Source: Rachicladosporium sp. CCFEE 5018 (taxonomy: Eukaryota > Ascomycota > Dothideomycetes > Cladosporiales > Cladosporiaceae). From it: a stretch of 35,245 bases of DNA. This document shows, piece by piece, positions 9,846-19,415 of the stretch. The DNA lies in the NCBI GenBank assembly GCA_002077045.2, contig KZ111218.1, positions 1 through 35,245 on the forward strand, written 5' to 3'. The notes below the pieces were generated by a model. The model was given only the letters and a program-made list of their open reading frames with translations, had not been told where the DNA came from and made no database searches. Position numbers and translations under genes: made by a program. How positions within the stretch are numbered: the first letter of the stretch is position 1; every line of letters starts with the position of its first letter.

Positions 9846-11001
9846 GATTGCGGTATTGTTTCAGAGACTGGTATTAGGAGAACGTGAGAGAATGTGAGAA
9901 CAGCGGTCGTGCTGCATAGACTTACAAACAAGTCAATGCATAGAAGCGGGTATTGCGGGCAGCTGTACCTACCTACTTGCTCTCCTCCAACAATTACGTA
10001 GGTCGCGATTGCTACAGTATGGGGATGGATGATTGCAGCACATGGCAAGTGGGAACAAATGCCCGCCGCCCTGCTCGAGCTGCCGTATCGAGCCTTGCCA
10101 AGACCAGCGCCGGCATCACTTCGCATCACTTACCGAGGCGAGAATGCCAAACGAGACCCTCACGTGTTCTTGGTGAAGGACGTCGACATCACAAGTCGCT
10201 GCTGGACGACAGCTCATCGCCCCTGCCGATGGAAGAGGCGCCCGTGGACTATGTGAGCTAGAGGTCTGGGAATCCCTGTCGAGAGGACACTGAGGCGAGA
10301 CGACCCACGACATGGCCAGAAGCGCGTGCGAGATTCAACGTGCTCTTCTTGGGCGACTCTTCCTTGGAGGTCCTACGCGCCGATCACTCCCAGTATCTGC
10401 TACATAGCGTCGGACTTGACATTGTAGTCACACCTCGGACATGTACTGCAAGGCAACATCCAGCCCAGACGGTATCCTGGACTGCTTGTCCATGCTACGG
10501 AGCTCCCGATGAGTCTGCCGGCCGTACGACCGTAAATGCGCTTCATATCAGGCTGCACCGTCCGTCAACACTGCAGATGTGTTCATGCCGTCAGCTTTGG
10601 GTTGCGATGCATCTGCCTCAGCTGTGATGCAACCGTCGAACCACTGGTAGTCGGCGTCTTGGCGGAGCCTCAAGACACCATTGAAACACCATTGAATGTA
10701 CGACTAGTAATCAATACGAACGCAAAGAGTCGTGGCAGTGGTGCAGCAGCGCCGAGCCCTGGCAACATCTCCCCTTGAGCGGTCTGGCATGCGTACACGA
10801 TGAGCTTGTCAGCCTTCGCCATGAGCGGGCATGCCGACTCGGCCAGCTGCTCGGTTGTGCATGCTGAAGCTGCACACGGCCTACTAGATTTGCATCATAT
10901 CGAAGATCGCTATGACTGTCCAAAAGTCTACATAAGCTGGTAAGTCCTGCTCCAGCCGAGTATCCAATTTCACATACGTTCGTGCTTCAATTCCTACCAC
11001 C
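9846..11001. other. Unassigned 1.16-kb region
   Basis: The region holds the promoter of the leftward gamma-glutamyltransferase gene plus several rightward open frames (about 10019-10261, 10536-10778, and 10800-10939 ending at a GTAAGT). None has recognisable domain content and none joins in phase to the frame at 11032. I could not build a supported gene. The region may contain remnants of coding sequence or the upstream control region of the gene that begins near 11002. Confidence 0.3.
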
Positions 11002-12281
11002 ATGAACATGTTCTCACTCTCCTCACTATAGTTGCTCACGGGAACGGTCGTCGTGCAGGGCGTACCTTTCGACGGTGAGTTCGTCGGCGAGTCGGGCGAC
11101 TTGCTCCCACTGAAAGCCATCGACGAGCCCATTCCTCTTCCGTTAATGGAGTCGACCCCGACCATAGAGACGATCTCAGTCATGGGGAACAGCCAGACGC
11201 ACGCAAATGAGACCCGCATGCTGGAAGACGAAGACCGGGAAGCCAGATGGGACCAGATGCGTTTCATGGCCTGTTCAGACTATGGCGACCACGTCAATGG
11301 GTACTACGATCATTCACCTAGGAGCATGGAGCCGCCGACGCAGACTGCATATCGCAAGCGTAATACTCCGGAGTGGGCCGAGGGCTGTCAAGGGCACGCA
11401 AAAGCGTTGACCGACAGTGCTGCATGGGCCTGCGACATCGACCCTTATGGTACATTCGACGAGAAGGCTCGTGGCACCTTCATGGGCACGATCACGTATG
11501 GCTATACCGGCTTCAATTGTTTCATGGACGACGGCCATGCCACTCATTTGGACAAGGACTATGGCATGTGCTACGCGGAGATGTACTGCACCCACCAGCG
11601 AGCTTTATCAATTGAGCTGGGGGCATCGACGGCGACGGCTCCAGTCATTTATCGGTCTACTGTGACGGAGGGTAAGACGCCAAACCAAGCAAAGATGCAC
11701 AAGGGCCTGTCCTAAGCTACCTCGAGAAAGCCAGGGAGCGCATAGGCGGACAGCAATGCGGCCTGGACCCAATTCCAATGTCAGGCACTGCTTGTTCGAT
11801 GACTGTGGAGTGTGTGGGAGATAAGCCATACCTTGAGAAGTTGGCCGACACGCTATTGACAATCTTCAAGACGGACGCGAAGGATTTGTAAGAGACAACA
11901 ACCCCTTACATATCTGAGTCCTTGCTGATATGATCTATCAGGTTCAAGCCCTACGATAAGAAAGACTGCACGCCACAGCCACCGATCTGCGATCCCGACG
12001 GCAAGAGATGCAAGTACCTACCAGACATCTGCGACGACTATAAAGGCGTCGAGATGCCTAGTCAGTACGTAGTGTCAGTCATTGACAAGGCTCCACCGAA
12101 CTCGGGCGAGACGTCTCTGCTCCTCGGGAACATGAAGGTTACGATGGCTTGTGCAGCGAAGGGATCGAGCAATGTGTTCTGCAGTGCGCTGAGTCTACTA
12201 CTACGCGGGCTTTCCATGGCACTTGCTGTCGGTGGCGTGTTCGGAGCGGGTAGAACGATGCTCAGGGGTTCTTGTATGTGA
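11002..12281 (+). pseudogene. Cys-rich secreted-protein gene, apparently disrupted (in-frame TAG and frameshift)
   Basis: I do not recognise the family. An ATG at 11002 opens a signal-peptide-like N-terminus (MNMFSLSSL, then LLTGTVVVQG), but a TAG at 11029-11031 sits inside the hydrophobic stretch. The frame then stays open to 11715. It encodes a Cys-containing protein with RFMACSDYGDHVNGYYD, WACDIDPYGTFDEK and MCYAEMYCTH. Near 11672-11735 the coding frame shifts by one position, and protein-like sequence resumes in another frame (YLEKARERIGGQQCGLDP) to 11887. A normal intron follows (11888-11941, 54 bp, GTAAGA...CAG). The last exon (11942-12281) holds four cysteines in CTPQPPICDPDGKRC and CKYLPDIC. 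A 60-bp GTAAGA...AAG intron could explain the frameshift, but not the TAG. Pseudogene, sequence error or missed splicing are all possible. Confidence 0.55.
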
Positions 12282-12587
12282 GCGGGAGAGAAAGGACTTG
12301 GTGTTACCCTTCATTGCCAGTGGTGGGCAAATTGGGGGCCAGACAATACAGGCGGAGAACTCATTGCATGACCATATGGACATGGGTAAAATGCTGTGGG
12401 AAAGTAATATAATTACTGATGATGTTTCCGCTAAGTCGATCATGTACATAGACAAAAAGTCGGAAGGCCACCCAGCCACATCGACATGCTTCCGTCCCTT
12501 TGCAAAGACCCTTTCCATTCGAACTTTTGATCGTGCCCAGAACGCCTTGCTAAACCCAAAGATGATAGCCGCAAGTCAACTCGACCA
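12282..12587. other. Convergent 3' flanks
   Basis: This 306-bp gap lies between the rightward disrupted gene and the leftward DUF3602 gene and should contain both 3' ends. An open frame crosses it in the plus direction, but it runs antisense to DUF3602 and has no protein character. No other structure was seen. Confidence 0.35.
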
Positions 12588-13070
12588 CTACGACCTGCTC
12601 GACAAGACCCTTCCCAGCCGTCCCACAGCGCTCCTCACACTACTCGCGGCACTTCCTCCCGAGGACACAGAGTCGGCACTACCCGTGCTCCCCATCCTCG
12701 CCACCCTCGGCTTCGCATCATTAACAAAGTTCGCCGCGCCACCCCGTCCGATGTGGTAGACAGGTGCCTGCGTCTCCCGTCGCTTCACCATCTCCTCGTC
12801 GAATTGGAAGATCCGTTGGGGCTCCTCCACCGTATTGGATGAAGAGCGACTGAAGTTCCCAGCACCGCCCCGACCAGTCCGGACGACGCGTTGAGGTTGC
12901 TTTGCGAGGGCTACGAGGGATGCTGGGCCGGTTGCTGAAGGGCCGGCGGTGAGATCTGAGACGTTGTAGCGCTTGTAGTTGCCTGCGCCGCCGATGCCTG
13001 AGCTGATGATGTAGGAGCCGGACTTGGAGACTGAGGGGTGGGGCTCGGTGACTGAGTAGTTGCGAGACAT
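12588..13070 (-). CDS. DUF3602 / Par32-like small protein with GRGGAGN repeats
   Basis: Intronless, 160 aa. The frame is open upstream, but the first ATG is at 13070 (MSRNYSVTEPHPSVS). Three copies of the family motif are visible: GIGGAGNY (about 25-32), GRGGAGNF (about 66-73) and GRGGAANF (about 108-115). These repeats define fungal DUF3602. The S. cerevisiae member Par32 is a TORC1- and nitrogen-responsive phosphoprotein that inhibits ammonium transporters. Whether this protein does the same is inference. The rest is Ser/Gly/Arg-rich and probably disordered, with many candidate phosphosites, and ends RVLSSRS. Confidence 0.8.
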   Translation of the reverse strand: MSRNYSVTEPHPSVSKSGSYIISSGIGGAGNYKRYNVSDLTAGPSATGPASLVALAKQPQRVVRTGRGGAGNFSRSSSNTVEEPQRIFQFDEEMVKRRETQAPVYHIGRGGAANFVNDAKPRVARMGSTGSADSVSSGGSAASSVRSAVGRLGRVLSSRS

Positions 13071-14622
13071 GTTGTTGGTGTTGTGATTGTGTCGTGTATA
13101 ACTTCGAGTAGTATATGAGTGCAAGTGGCCAATGAGCTTTGAGTGTTGTTTGCTTTGTTACGACAGATCAGGTGACTTGAGATGACTTGAGAAGACTTCA
13201 CTCCTTCCAAAGCAAACAGGAAGAAAACAGCCGACCTACCATCTTATACCAAACAAAGCTCACAACAACCAGGCGTCATGGGCCGCAGAAATTGCGCGAT
13301 CGTACGGACCAACATCACATGGCCCAGGAAGCAACGGCTTCCACTCGCGAGCCAAGCAGACCGCACGTCTTCGCCTCTGGATGTGACTGCAGTTAACGGC
13401 AGCGACTTTCCAGTTAACGGCATAGTACAAAGTCTTGCAGAGATTTTCTTATGTAAAGGTGCGTGCGTGGCTCACGTGCGTCGACTAGCGCGACGGAGCT
13501 CGGCTGGCGGCTGGCGCTGGGGTCATGCGGCGGAGTTTGGAAGAGTATTTCGAGACTTCGATTGTTGAATCTCCGTCAGCATGGTCCCGTTGCTCTCAAG
13601 GCGAAGTAATCACTGCTGTATTCTACCAGAACCTTCGAATGCGTGGCCATCCTGCTATTGTTGATCCTGTTTGCGGCGAAGCCATGTCGCCATCTAGACG
13701 GCACGTTCCAACATCACGCGGTGCACAACGGCAGGGCTGACTGGCGCGTCGCGGGTGCAGCGGGCGCCAGTTATAAGTTTGCATTACCCCCAGGAAACCT
13801 CACCTCTTGCCAAGGTAGCATACGGAGTGGGATCGAGGGGGTAATTGATTGCTTCGTACTGTCGCGCGCGCGGACTTCGCGGTTACGATCAACCGCGTCA
13901 CACAGTCGACGATATCCAGTCGCTGGTTGGGTTGCTGGCCACATTGTTACGCATGCGATGATGCGAAGCGTGAAATTGACACGCGCGCGCTACGAGTCGT
14001 GGGATGGTCATGAGTAGGTGCCCGACTGACCTCGTCGTGGCTCTTACATTCGCGTCTAGCCTCGTCTGCGAACTAGACAGCAAGCCACTACTTTGTTTTC
14101 CCCCTCTTCTGGTCAGCTTTTCCATACCTGCCGGATCCAGGCGGTACGGTACCTGATATACCCTCGCCGCGTACGAGATGCAAAACTCTGACTGCGACCC
14201 GTGAACTCTCTGTCAACGGGCTCCCCGCATTCTCCACACCGCTACTGCACTCCCGCAGTGGATGCCAATGCTCTAGCCGCCTCAATGGCTGTGCCGCGCC
14301 TAGGCGTTTGTCGTCGGCGTGGTCCGAAGACAGTCGTGGCCGAGTACTGCGAGACGTTTCCGCAGCCACGTGGACTCGTCCAGACAATCACCCAGACCGC
14401 AACGCCTCCAAGTCGTGAAAGCTGCCAGCGTTCTCATAGTCGCCGCCGCAGTCGCAGCATCGAGGGGTCATACATCCGTGGACCGGAGCCAGCTCCTGTC
14501 GTTCGCTCAGAGGCCTCCACTAAATCAACGTGGAGACTTCGGCCATCGCACGCAGCGCAGTGGTCCTCCGTGCCGTCCTACTCGAGTGGCCTTCGATATG
14601 CCTTGCAAATACGACCGGTCTT
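13071..14622. other. Gene-poor 1.55-kb region upstream of the DUF3602 gene
   Basis: I find no supportable gene. The longest open frames (for example 14201-14638) lack ATG starts in context and recognisable domains. The part nearest 13070 is the DUF3602 promoter. Visible sites are two copies of CAGTTAACGGCA at 13390-13401 and 13411-13422, a CACGTG at about 13472, and CG-rich stretches with alternating CGCG runs near 13860 and 13980. The far end is the 3' flank of ARP1. Confidence 0.35.
13390..13422. repeat. Two 12-bp direct repeats with Myb-like core
   Basis: CAGTTAACGGCA occurs twice with a 21-bp period, about two helical turns. Each copy contains TAACGG, which fits the general Myb consensus YAAC(G/T)G, and the palindrome GTTAAC. 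It lies about 320 bp upstream of the DUF3602 start codon. The repeat is seen directly; factor binding is inferred. Confidence 0.4.
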
Positions 14623-15822
14623 TCAAGCGAACTTCTGATGAATGATGTCTGGATCTGTGGTCTTGTCAGCGAGCCCATATAACCTCTGAAAAGAAGAAGA
14701 GTCCCACTCACTCTCATGCCAATCATCAACACTAACCCACATCTTCCTGAACGTACTTAATCCCGCCAGAATACTCCCTCCAATCCACGTACTATACAGC
14801 CTCTCCGGCGGCGCGAAGATCTTGATCCGCATATCCTTCACGGCCAGCCGCTGCACCTCCTGTAACAGTCGGTCACCGAAGCCCTTGATCATCGTAGACC
14901 CGCCTGAAAGCACAATATTCCCAAACAGCGCCTTCCGCAAGTCCATGTCCGTGCGATTGATGGAGTCCACAACAATCTGATGCAAACCCGGCCACTCAAG
15001 CCCAATAGTCCCCGGATCGAACAGAATCTCTGGCGCGCGGAAGCGCTCGGTGCCTACTTTGAGCTTCTGTCCATCGGGCAACGTATACTCAACACTCTTG
15101 TCCTCGCCTCCCCTAGCCGCGACACTCCCCCATTCCTTCTCCTCCTTTTTCGGATCGAGCGCAACAAAACTCGTCTTCTCCTTGATATTCCGCACAATCT
15201 CCTTCTCCGCACTCGTCTGGAACACCCGTCCCTGCTTCCTAAACAGCACCTGTAACTGCTCCGTGACATCCCTGCCCGCAACATCAATCCGCCTTATCGC
15301 GCTCGGCACCGCAAACCCCTCATACACAGGCACAGCATGGCTTACACCATCCCCGCTATCCAGCACAATCCCCGTAGTCCTCCCACTCGCATACAATGAC
15401 AGCACAGCCTGTATACTCGTATACAGCGCCGGCACATTAAACGTCTCAAACAGCACCTGCGCCGCCGTCTCCCGATTCGCCCTGGGATTCAACGGCGCCT
15501 CGGTCAACAGTACCGGATGCTCCTCACTCAGCGTCTTCAACTCCTCGCCATAAACATACGTCCATATTCGTTCCATGTCCTCCCAATCCGTCACCACGCC
15601 ATGCTCCAACGGGTAATTCAGCTTGAGCAAGCCGCGGAGTTCTTGCGCGCGGGACCCGATGAAGATGTCGCCTTCTAGGCCGCCGGCCAGGACGCGGGGG
15701 TGTTTGGGGCGGCCTACACAGGAGGGGAAGAAGGCTTTGGGGAGGTCTTCGCCGGCGTAGCCGGCGCGGATTGTGCCGCTGCCGTTGTCGAAGACTATGG
15801 GGGTGTTGTGGAGGTCGGACAT
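14623..15822 (-). CDS. ARP1: Actin-related protein 1 (centractin, dynactin filament subunit)
   Basis: Arp1 forms the short actin-like filament of dynactin, the dynein cofactor for microtubule transport and nuclear migration (ro-4 in Neurospora). Exon 1 is 15822-14712 and exon 2 is 14654-14623, giving 380 aa. The start is the ATG at 15822 (MSDLHNTPIVFDNGSGTIRA). Evidence includes the phosphate-1 loop DNGSGTIRAGYAGEDLPK, VLDSGDGVSHAVPVYEG, NIVLSGGSTMIKGFGDRL and FAPPERLYSTWIGGSILAGL. The intron 14711-14655 is 57 bp (GTGAGT...CTGAC...CACAG), a multiple of three without a stop. Reading through it would insert 19 residues. Splicing it gives the conserved Arp1 ending DDWHENPDIIHQKFA. The frame is open upstream of 15822 but carries no actin homology. 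Confidence 0.94.
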   Translation of the reverse strand: MSDLHNTPIVFDNGSGTIRAGYAGEDLPKAFFPSCVGRPKHPRVLAGGLEGDIFIGSRAQELRGLLKLNYPLEHGVVTDWEDMERIWTYVYGEELKTLSEEHPVLLTEAPLNPRANRETAAQVLFETFNVPALYTSIQAVLSLYASGRTTGIVLDSGDGVSHAVPVYEGFAVPSAIRRIDVAGRDVTEQLQVLFRKQGRVFQTSAEKEIVRNIKEKTSFVALDPKKEEKEWGSVAARGGEDKSVEYTLPDGQKLKVGTERFRAPEILFDPGTIGLEWPGLHQIVVDSINRTDMDLRKALFGNIVLSGGSTMIKGFGDRLLQEVQRLAVKDMRIKIFAPPERLYSTWIGGSILAGLSTFRKMWVSVDDWHESEWDSSSFQRLYGLADKTTDPDIIHQKFA

Positions 15823-16172
15823 GGTTGGGGAAGGAGGGCGAGAGGCCCAGAAGTGGGAGGGGAGGGCGGAGATTTGTAGGTGTAGTGAGGTTGAGGTCTT
15901 TCTTGAGGTGTAGAGAGGTTGATATGCCAAGACTGAGCTTCGACACGCGCCTGCACGCGTCTTGAGACGGAGAGTTTCACTACAGATAAAGTCCCGATGA
16001 GAGATGGACAAGGGTCGATGAGTAGTCGCGCAAATGCTTCTATACACAAAACTAATGAACGCCATCTCCAAGCCCATCCGCCCAAGTCATGCACAGCCAG
16101 CGAGCTGTAACTGTGCCTTTTCCTTCCCAATGGTCTGAACGAACGCCGAAGCAGACCCTACGAGTCTCTTAT

Positions 16173-16310
16173 TTACATCCACCCCGCCTTCTCGGACTCG
16201 TCCAGATACATCTCCAAGACGCTGTCCACAAGGTCGTCCTTGTCCTGATGCTGCTGCCTCTCCGCAGCCAGCTTTCTGATCTCCCCCACGGCCGCCCACC
16301 AACTAGTCAT
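16173..16310 (-). CDS. Small ORF of 45 aa overlapping the FLC stop codon
   Basis: The frame begins MTSWWAAVGEIRKLAAERQQ and ends LDESEKAGWM before TAA. Its ATG overlaps the last codons and stop of the FLC-family gene by 8 bp. The same frame is open further upstream within FLC exon 2, to about 16643. The composition is protein-like: it is acidic, could form an amphipathic helix, and has three Trp. It lies about 350 bp upstream of the ARP1 start codon. It could be an alternative FLC C-terminus reached by alternative splicing, a small gene, or chance. I do not recognise it. Confidence 0.25.
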   Translation of the reverse strand: MTSWWAAVGEIRKLAAERQQHQDKDDLVDSVLEMYLDESEKAGWM

Positions 16311-18562
16311 ATCCAGCGCCCCTTTGCCACGGGCTCGGTGCGGCATTCCCTTGACCGCGAAACGATCCATTCCGTGAATTATCATAAGGGCTCGCAGTAC
16401 CGCCTCTGCTCTGGAAGCTGGGCGGTGCTGCATGCCTCCCACTCGCAGAATCTGACTGGAACCCCGGGCTCCTTGGCGGCGCGTCCGAGTACGAGTTATT
16501 GTGGCTGCCCATATACGCCGTCTGGCCCTGCACTCCATGCTTCGGGTCCCCACTAGCACCCGACCACGAGTCGTCGTCGTCTTCAATTCTCGCTCCCTTG
16601 TGGTGGCGGGACTCGCCGCGGGCCGTAACGCCAAGAGCGTCAAGCTCAGTGTTCAAGTTGTTGGAAGACTTGATGAAGCTGCCGCGGTCGTCGCGCATGG
16701 GCTGATAACGCGTGTCCGGGTTCTTCGCGAAGACGGCGATGACGCTAGCGACGAGAACGATGATGAGGAGAATTAGGGAGAAGGCTGCGTTGTAGACGAA
16801 AAAGATCACGCCCATGGCGCCGGTGACGATGCCCTGTTTGTTGTGTCAGCGATGAAACATGATCAGAGTTATCGAGAGTACTTACGGGCTGGTTGAAGAT
16901 CTCGGTGAAGACAAGCAAGAAGATCGAGCTCAGAAAGTTGATCACACAGATCGAAATGTTGAATCCGTTCGTCTTCTTGTCCATGTATGGCCGCATCACA
17001 CAGACCGCAATGAGGTAGAGCGCCTCGATCACCACGAATGCGATGGCTTGAATAATGCCACTGCTTTGTACGAGAGCAACGAACAGTCCCTTGATCAGAA
17101 TGTAGATCAAAGCAGGCACAACCCAGAAGTATGCCGTAGCCTTGAACTGAACGTAAAGGAAGCCCCACTTGTTAAGAGATACCGGGTCCGAGTAGAGAAT
17201 GTATGCCGGGTTCTTGTGCATCGAGATACTGCGCCTCGCAAGTCGAATGACCTTGCTCGCAGCCCATGCTAGGATAGACAGCATAGCGAAGATGGTGAAG
17301 ACAGCCAAGACGACGATCGCTCCAGAGTCGCGCTGTGTGAACTCCCAGAAGCACAAGACGACCATCTGCGGGAAGCCAATGAGCACAATACGGAACATGA
17401 TGCCCTTCAGTACAGTCGTCCAGCCATTGCGGAAGTCCTTGAACTTGTCACCCTTCATGCGGCCAGCTCGGGTGAGCAGCTCGCAAACGCCCTTGAAGAG
17501 AAGCACGCCAATGATCGTGAACATGACAAAGGCGATGAAGATCATATAGCCAGTCATGAAGATGTTCGACTCCTCGATACCAGCTCGGAAGCCCACGCGG
17601 TCGATGCCTTTGACAACGACGGTGTTTGAGGAGTCGGTGTTGCTGGGCCCGCCAGCGTTACTGCGGGCACCCAGAACACTTCGCTTGAGGTTGCTGATTG
17701 CGGCTTCCATGGCGTGGGAGTATGCGTCGATGCTGCGCTTCTGCACCTGCACTGACGTCTGACTAAGATTCGACAGTACGGTGGAAGGCGTGCCGCCAGT
17801 AGCGCGCTGGTACCATGTTGCGATGTCTTGCAGGAAGCCCAAGCGAATGATGCCCATGCTCCACTGGAAGTTTTGTGTCCATGCCGAAACGATAGGCGGC
17901 AATGACACAGCAGTCATGCCAATGAAGGCCTGCGCCTGGAAGTATCCGAACAACGCCATCGCGTTCGCAGCCACATGCGCAGCAGCATTCGAGTGTCCAA
18001 GTCCAGCCGTCACAGCAGAAGCCAGCAGCGCCAGTCCAGACACACAAGCGATACTCCATCCGACAGCCGACTGATACACAGTCTTTCCGTTCGACAGCTC
18101 AGCCTCCACGCAAGCCACAGACTGCCCCGTACTCGTCAAGTTGAAGTAAACCTGCACCTTCGCATCCAGATCCGGTACTGTGTACGTAATGCCCGGAATC
18201 TGCCTGAGTGCATCCGCAGGTACCTGCGTGTTACTCTTGATATTCAATGGCGCCTGTTGCATCGGACACAGCCCCTCCAGATTTGACTGGCAGGGGTCGA
18301 TGGTCTTCGTGTACGCCTTGAGCCCATACGCGAAGACGACCAGCTCGATTGTGACATTGCCTTGCACGGTACTCACACCGGTGATGTTGAAGTCTAAGAT
18401 ACCATCGTCGGCTGTGAAGAGGACATCAAAGAGGGAGGCGCTGAAGCTGCTATTCTGCTGACATTGCGCAAGCGAGCGCGATTGGAGTATGCCGCTGCTT
18501 GCTGTGACAAAGGGGGTGAAGGCCAGGAGGGCGGATAGGAATGCTGCGAAAGTGAAGCGCAT
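16303..18562 (-). CDS. FLC-family (flavin carrier / TRP-like) membrane protein
   Basis: Fungal Flc proteins are polytopic membrane proteins of ER and cell periphery, linked to FAD transport, calcium homeostasis and cell-wall integrity. Exon 1 is 18562-16886 and exon 2 is 16833-16303, giving 735 aa. The intron 16885-16834 is 52 bp (GTAAGT...CTGAC...CAG, phase 0) and joins IFNQP to GIVTGAMGVIFFVYNA. The start ATG at 18562 opens a signal peptide (about 1-21). Next comes an ML-like lumenal domain with paired cysteines (CQSNLEGLC) to about residue 160. About nine or more hydrophobic segments of the TRP-like domain follow, then a Ser/Gly/Asp-rich cytosolic tail ending PSPWQRGAGYD. Which FLC paralogue it is cannot be decided here. 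Confidence 0.9.
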
Positions 18563-19415
18563 GGTGGCGGCGTGGCCAGTATTGGCGTGTTCGTAATGTT
18601 GACAGTGGCGGAAGCGCCGGGAGCGACGAGGGGTTCGTCAGCAGGGCGCGGAGGGAGTGCGCAGTGTACGCGGCGGTGGGGTGGTGAATAAAATGCTGTT
18701 GTCGATGGGTGTTGCTGGTAGCGAGTGTCGTATGTGTGGCAGGAGTCGCAAAGCAGGGTGTCGCTTTGGTTGTCGCGCAACGACTCTTGGGTGGTGACGA
18801 ATCAGGTGACGAGGCGGGCTTGATCGGCAGGAACGACCCTGAAACGACTGTGATTCTTTCAAGTGAAGTGAATACTCCAAATGAATGTGTCTGATGAAGT
18901 GTGTGATATCCTGCTCCTTCTCACATCGATGCACGAAAACAGGAGTTGCTGCAGCATTCGGGGTCAGCGGTGCCGGCGCCTCGTGTTCATCGTACAGTTA
19001 CATGCATGATCAGCCTGGGTGGCGGAGCATGTCACGTGCATGTCTACCCCGGAATGGAAATAGAAAGGGGACTCTTAGCGGCCCTGACGATGACAATCTG
19101 CGAACTGTTGGGAGACAAGGCCTTCATCGCCATTCTCTTCAACTGCAACACATTGGAGTAACTGACCTGAAAGACTCCGTGCGATATTGGGACCAACGCA
19201 CAGTAACAACGGCCATGCTCTGCTAAACTATCAGGCTATCTACATTGGCAATGCCTAGCTAAGTATTCTCATTCCAGTGTCGTCTACTTGCGAAGATATT
19301 CTGCTCCTCTCAAAGTCTGTCTTAAAAGATGCAACATCCAGCCGACTGTTCCACCGTCCATGTCCCTCTTTCCAAACTCCATAATGTCAAGCCTTCGCGA
19401 AATGGACGCCAGCCA
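18563..19415. other. FLC promoter region and aquaporin 3' flank
   Basis: This 853-bp gap separates two leftward genes. It holds no gene I can support. A 51-codon frame at 19006-19161 has no recognisable family. A CACGTG E-box at 19033-19038 sits inside a near-symmetric CATGTCACGTGCATG, about 470 bp upstream of the FLC start. Confidence 0.35.

Noticed and set aside
10800..10939. Upstream exon spliced with GTAAGT (10940) to TATAG (11031) onto the secreted-protein gene
   Set aside because: The exon ends with two leftover bases, which puts the downstream coding sequence out of frame, and no in-phase upstream frame with an ATG exists.
11672..11734. 63-bp intron GTAAGA...CCAG in the disrupted gene
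   Set aside because: Splice sites look typical, but using them leads at once to a TAG. Only a less usual AAG acceptor three bases earlier would keep the frame, and no other intron here ends in AAG.
14201..14638. Plus-strand frame of 145 codons next to ARP1
   Set aside because: No ATG at its start, low-complexity Ser/Arg composition, no domain, and it overlaps the ARP1 3' end.
19006..19161. 51-codon ORF upstream of FLC
   Set aside because: It has an ATG and reasonable composition but no family resemblance. An ORF of this size is expected by chance.
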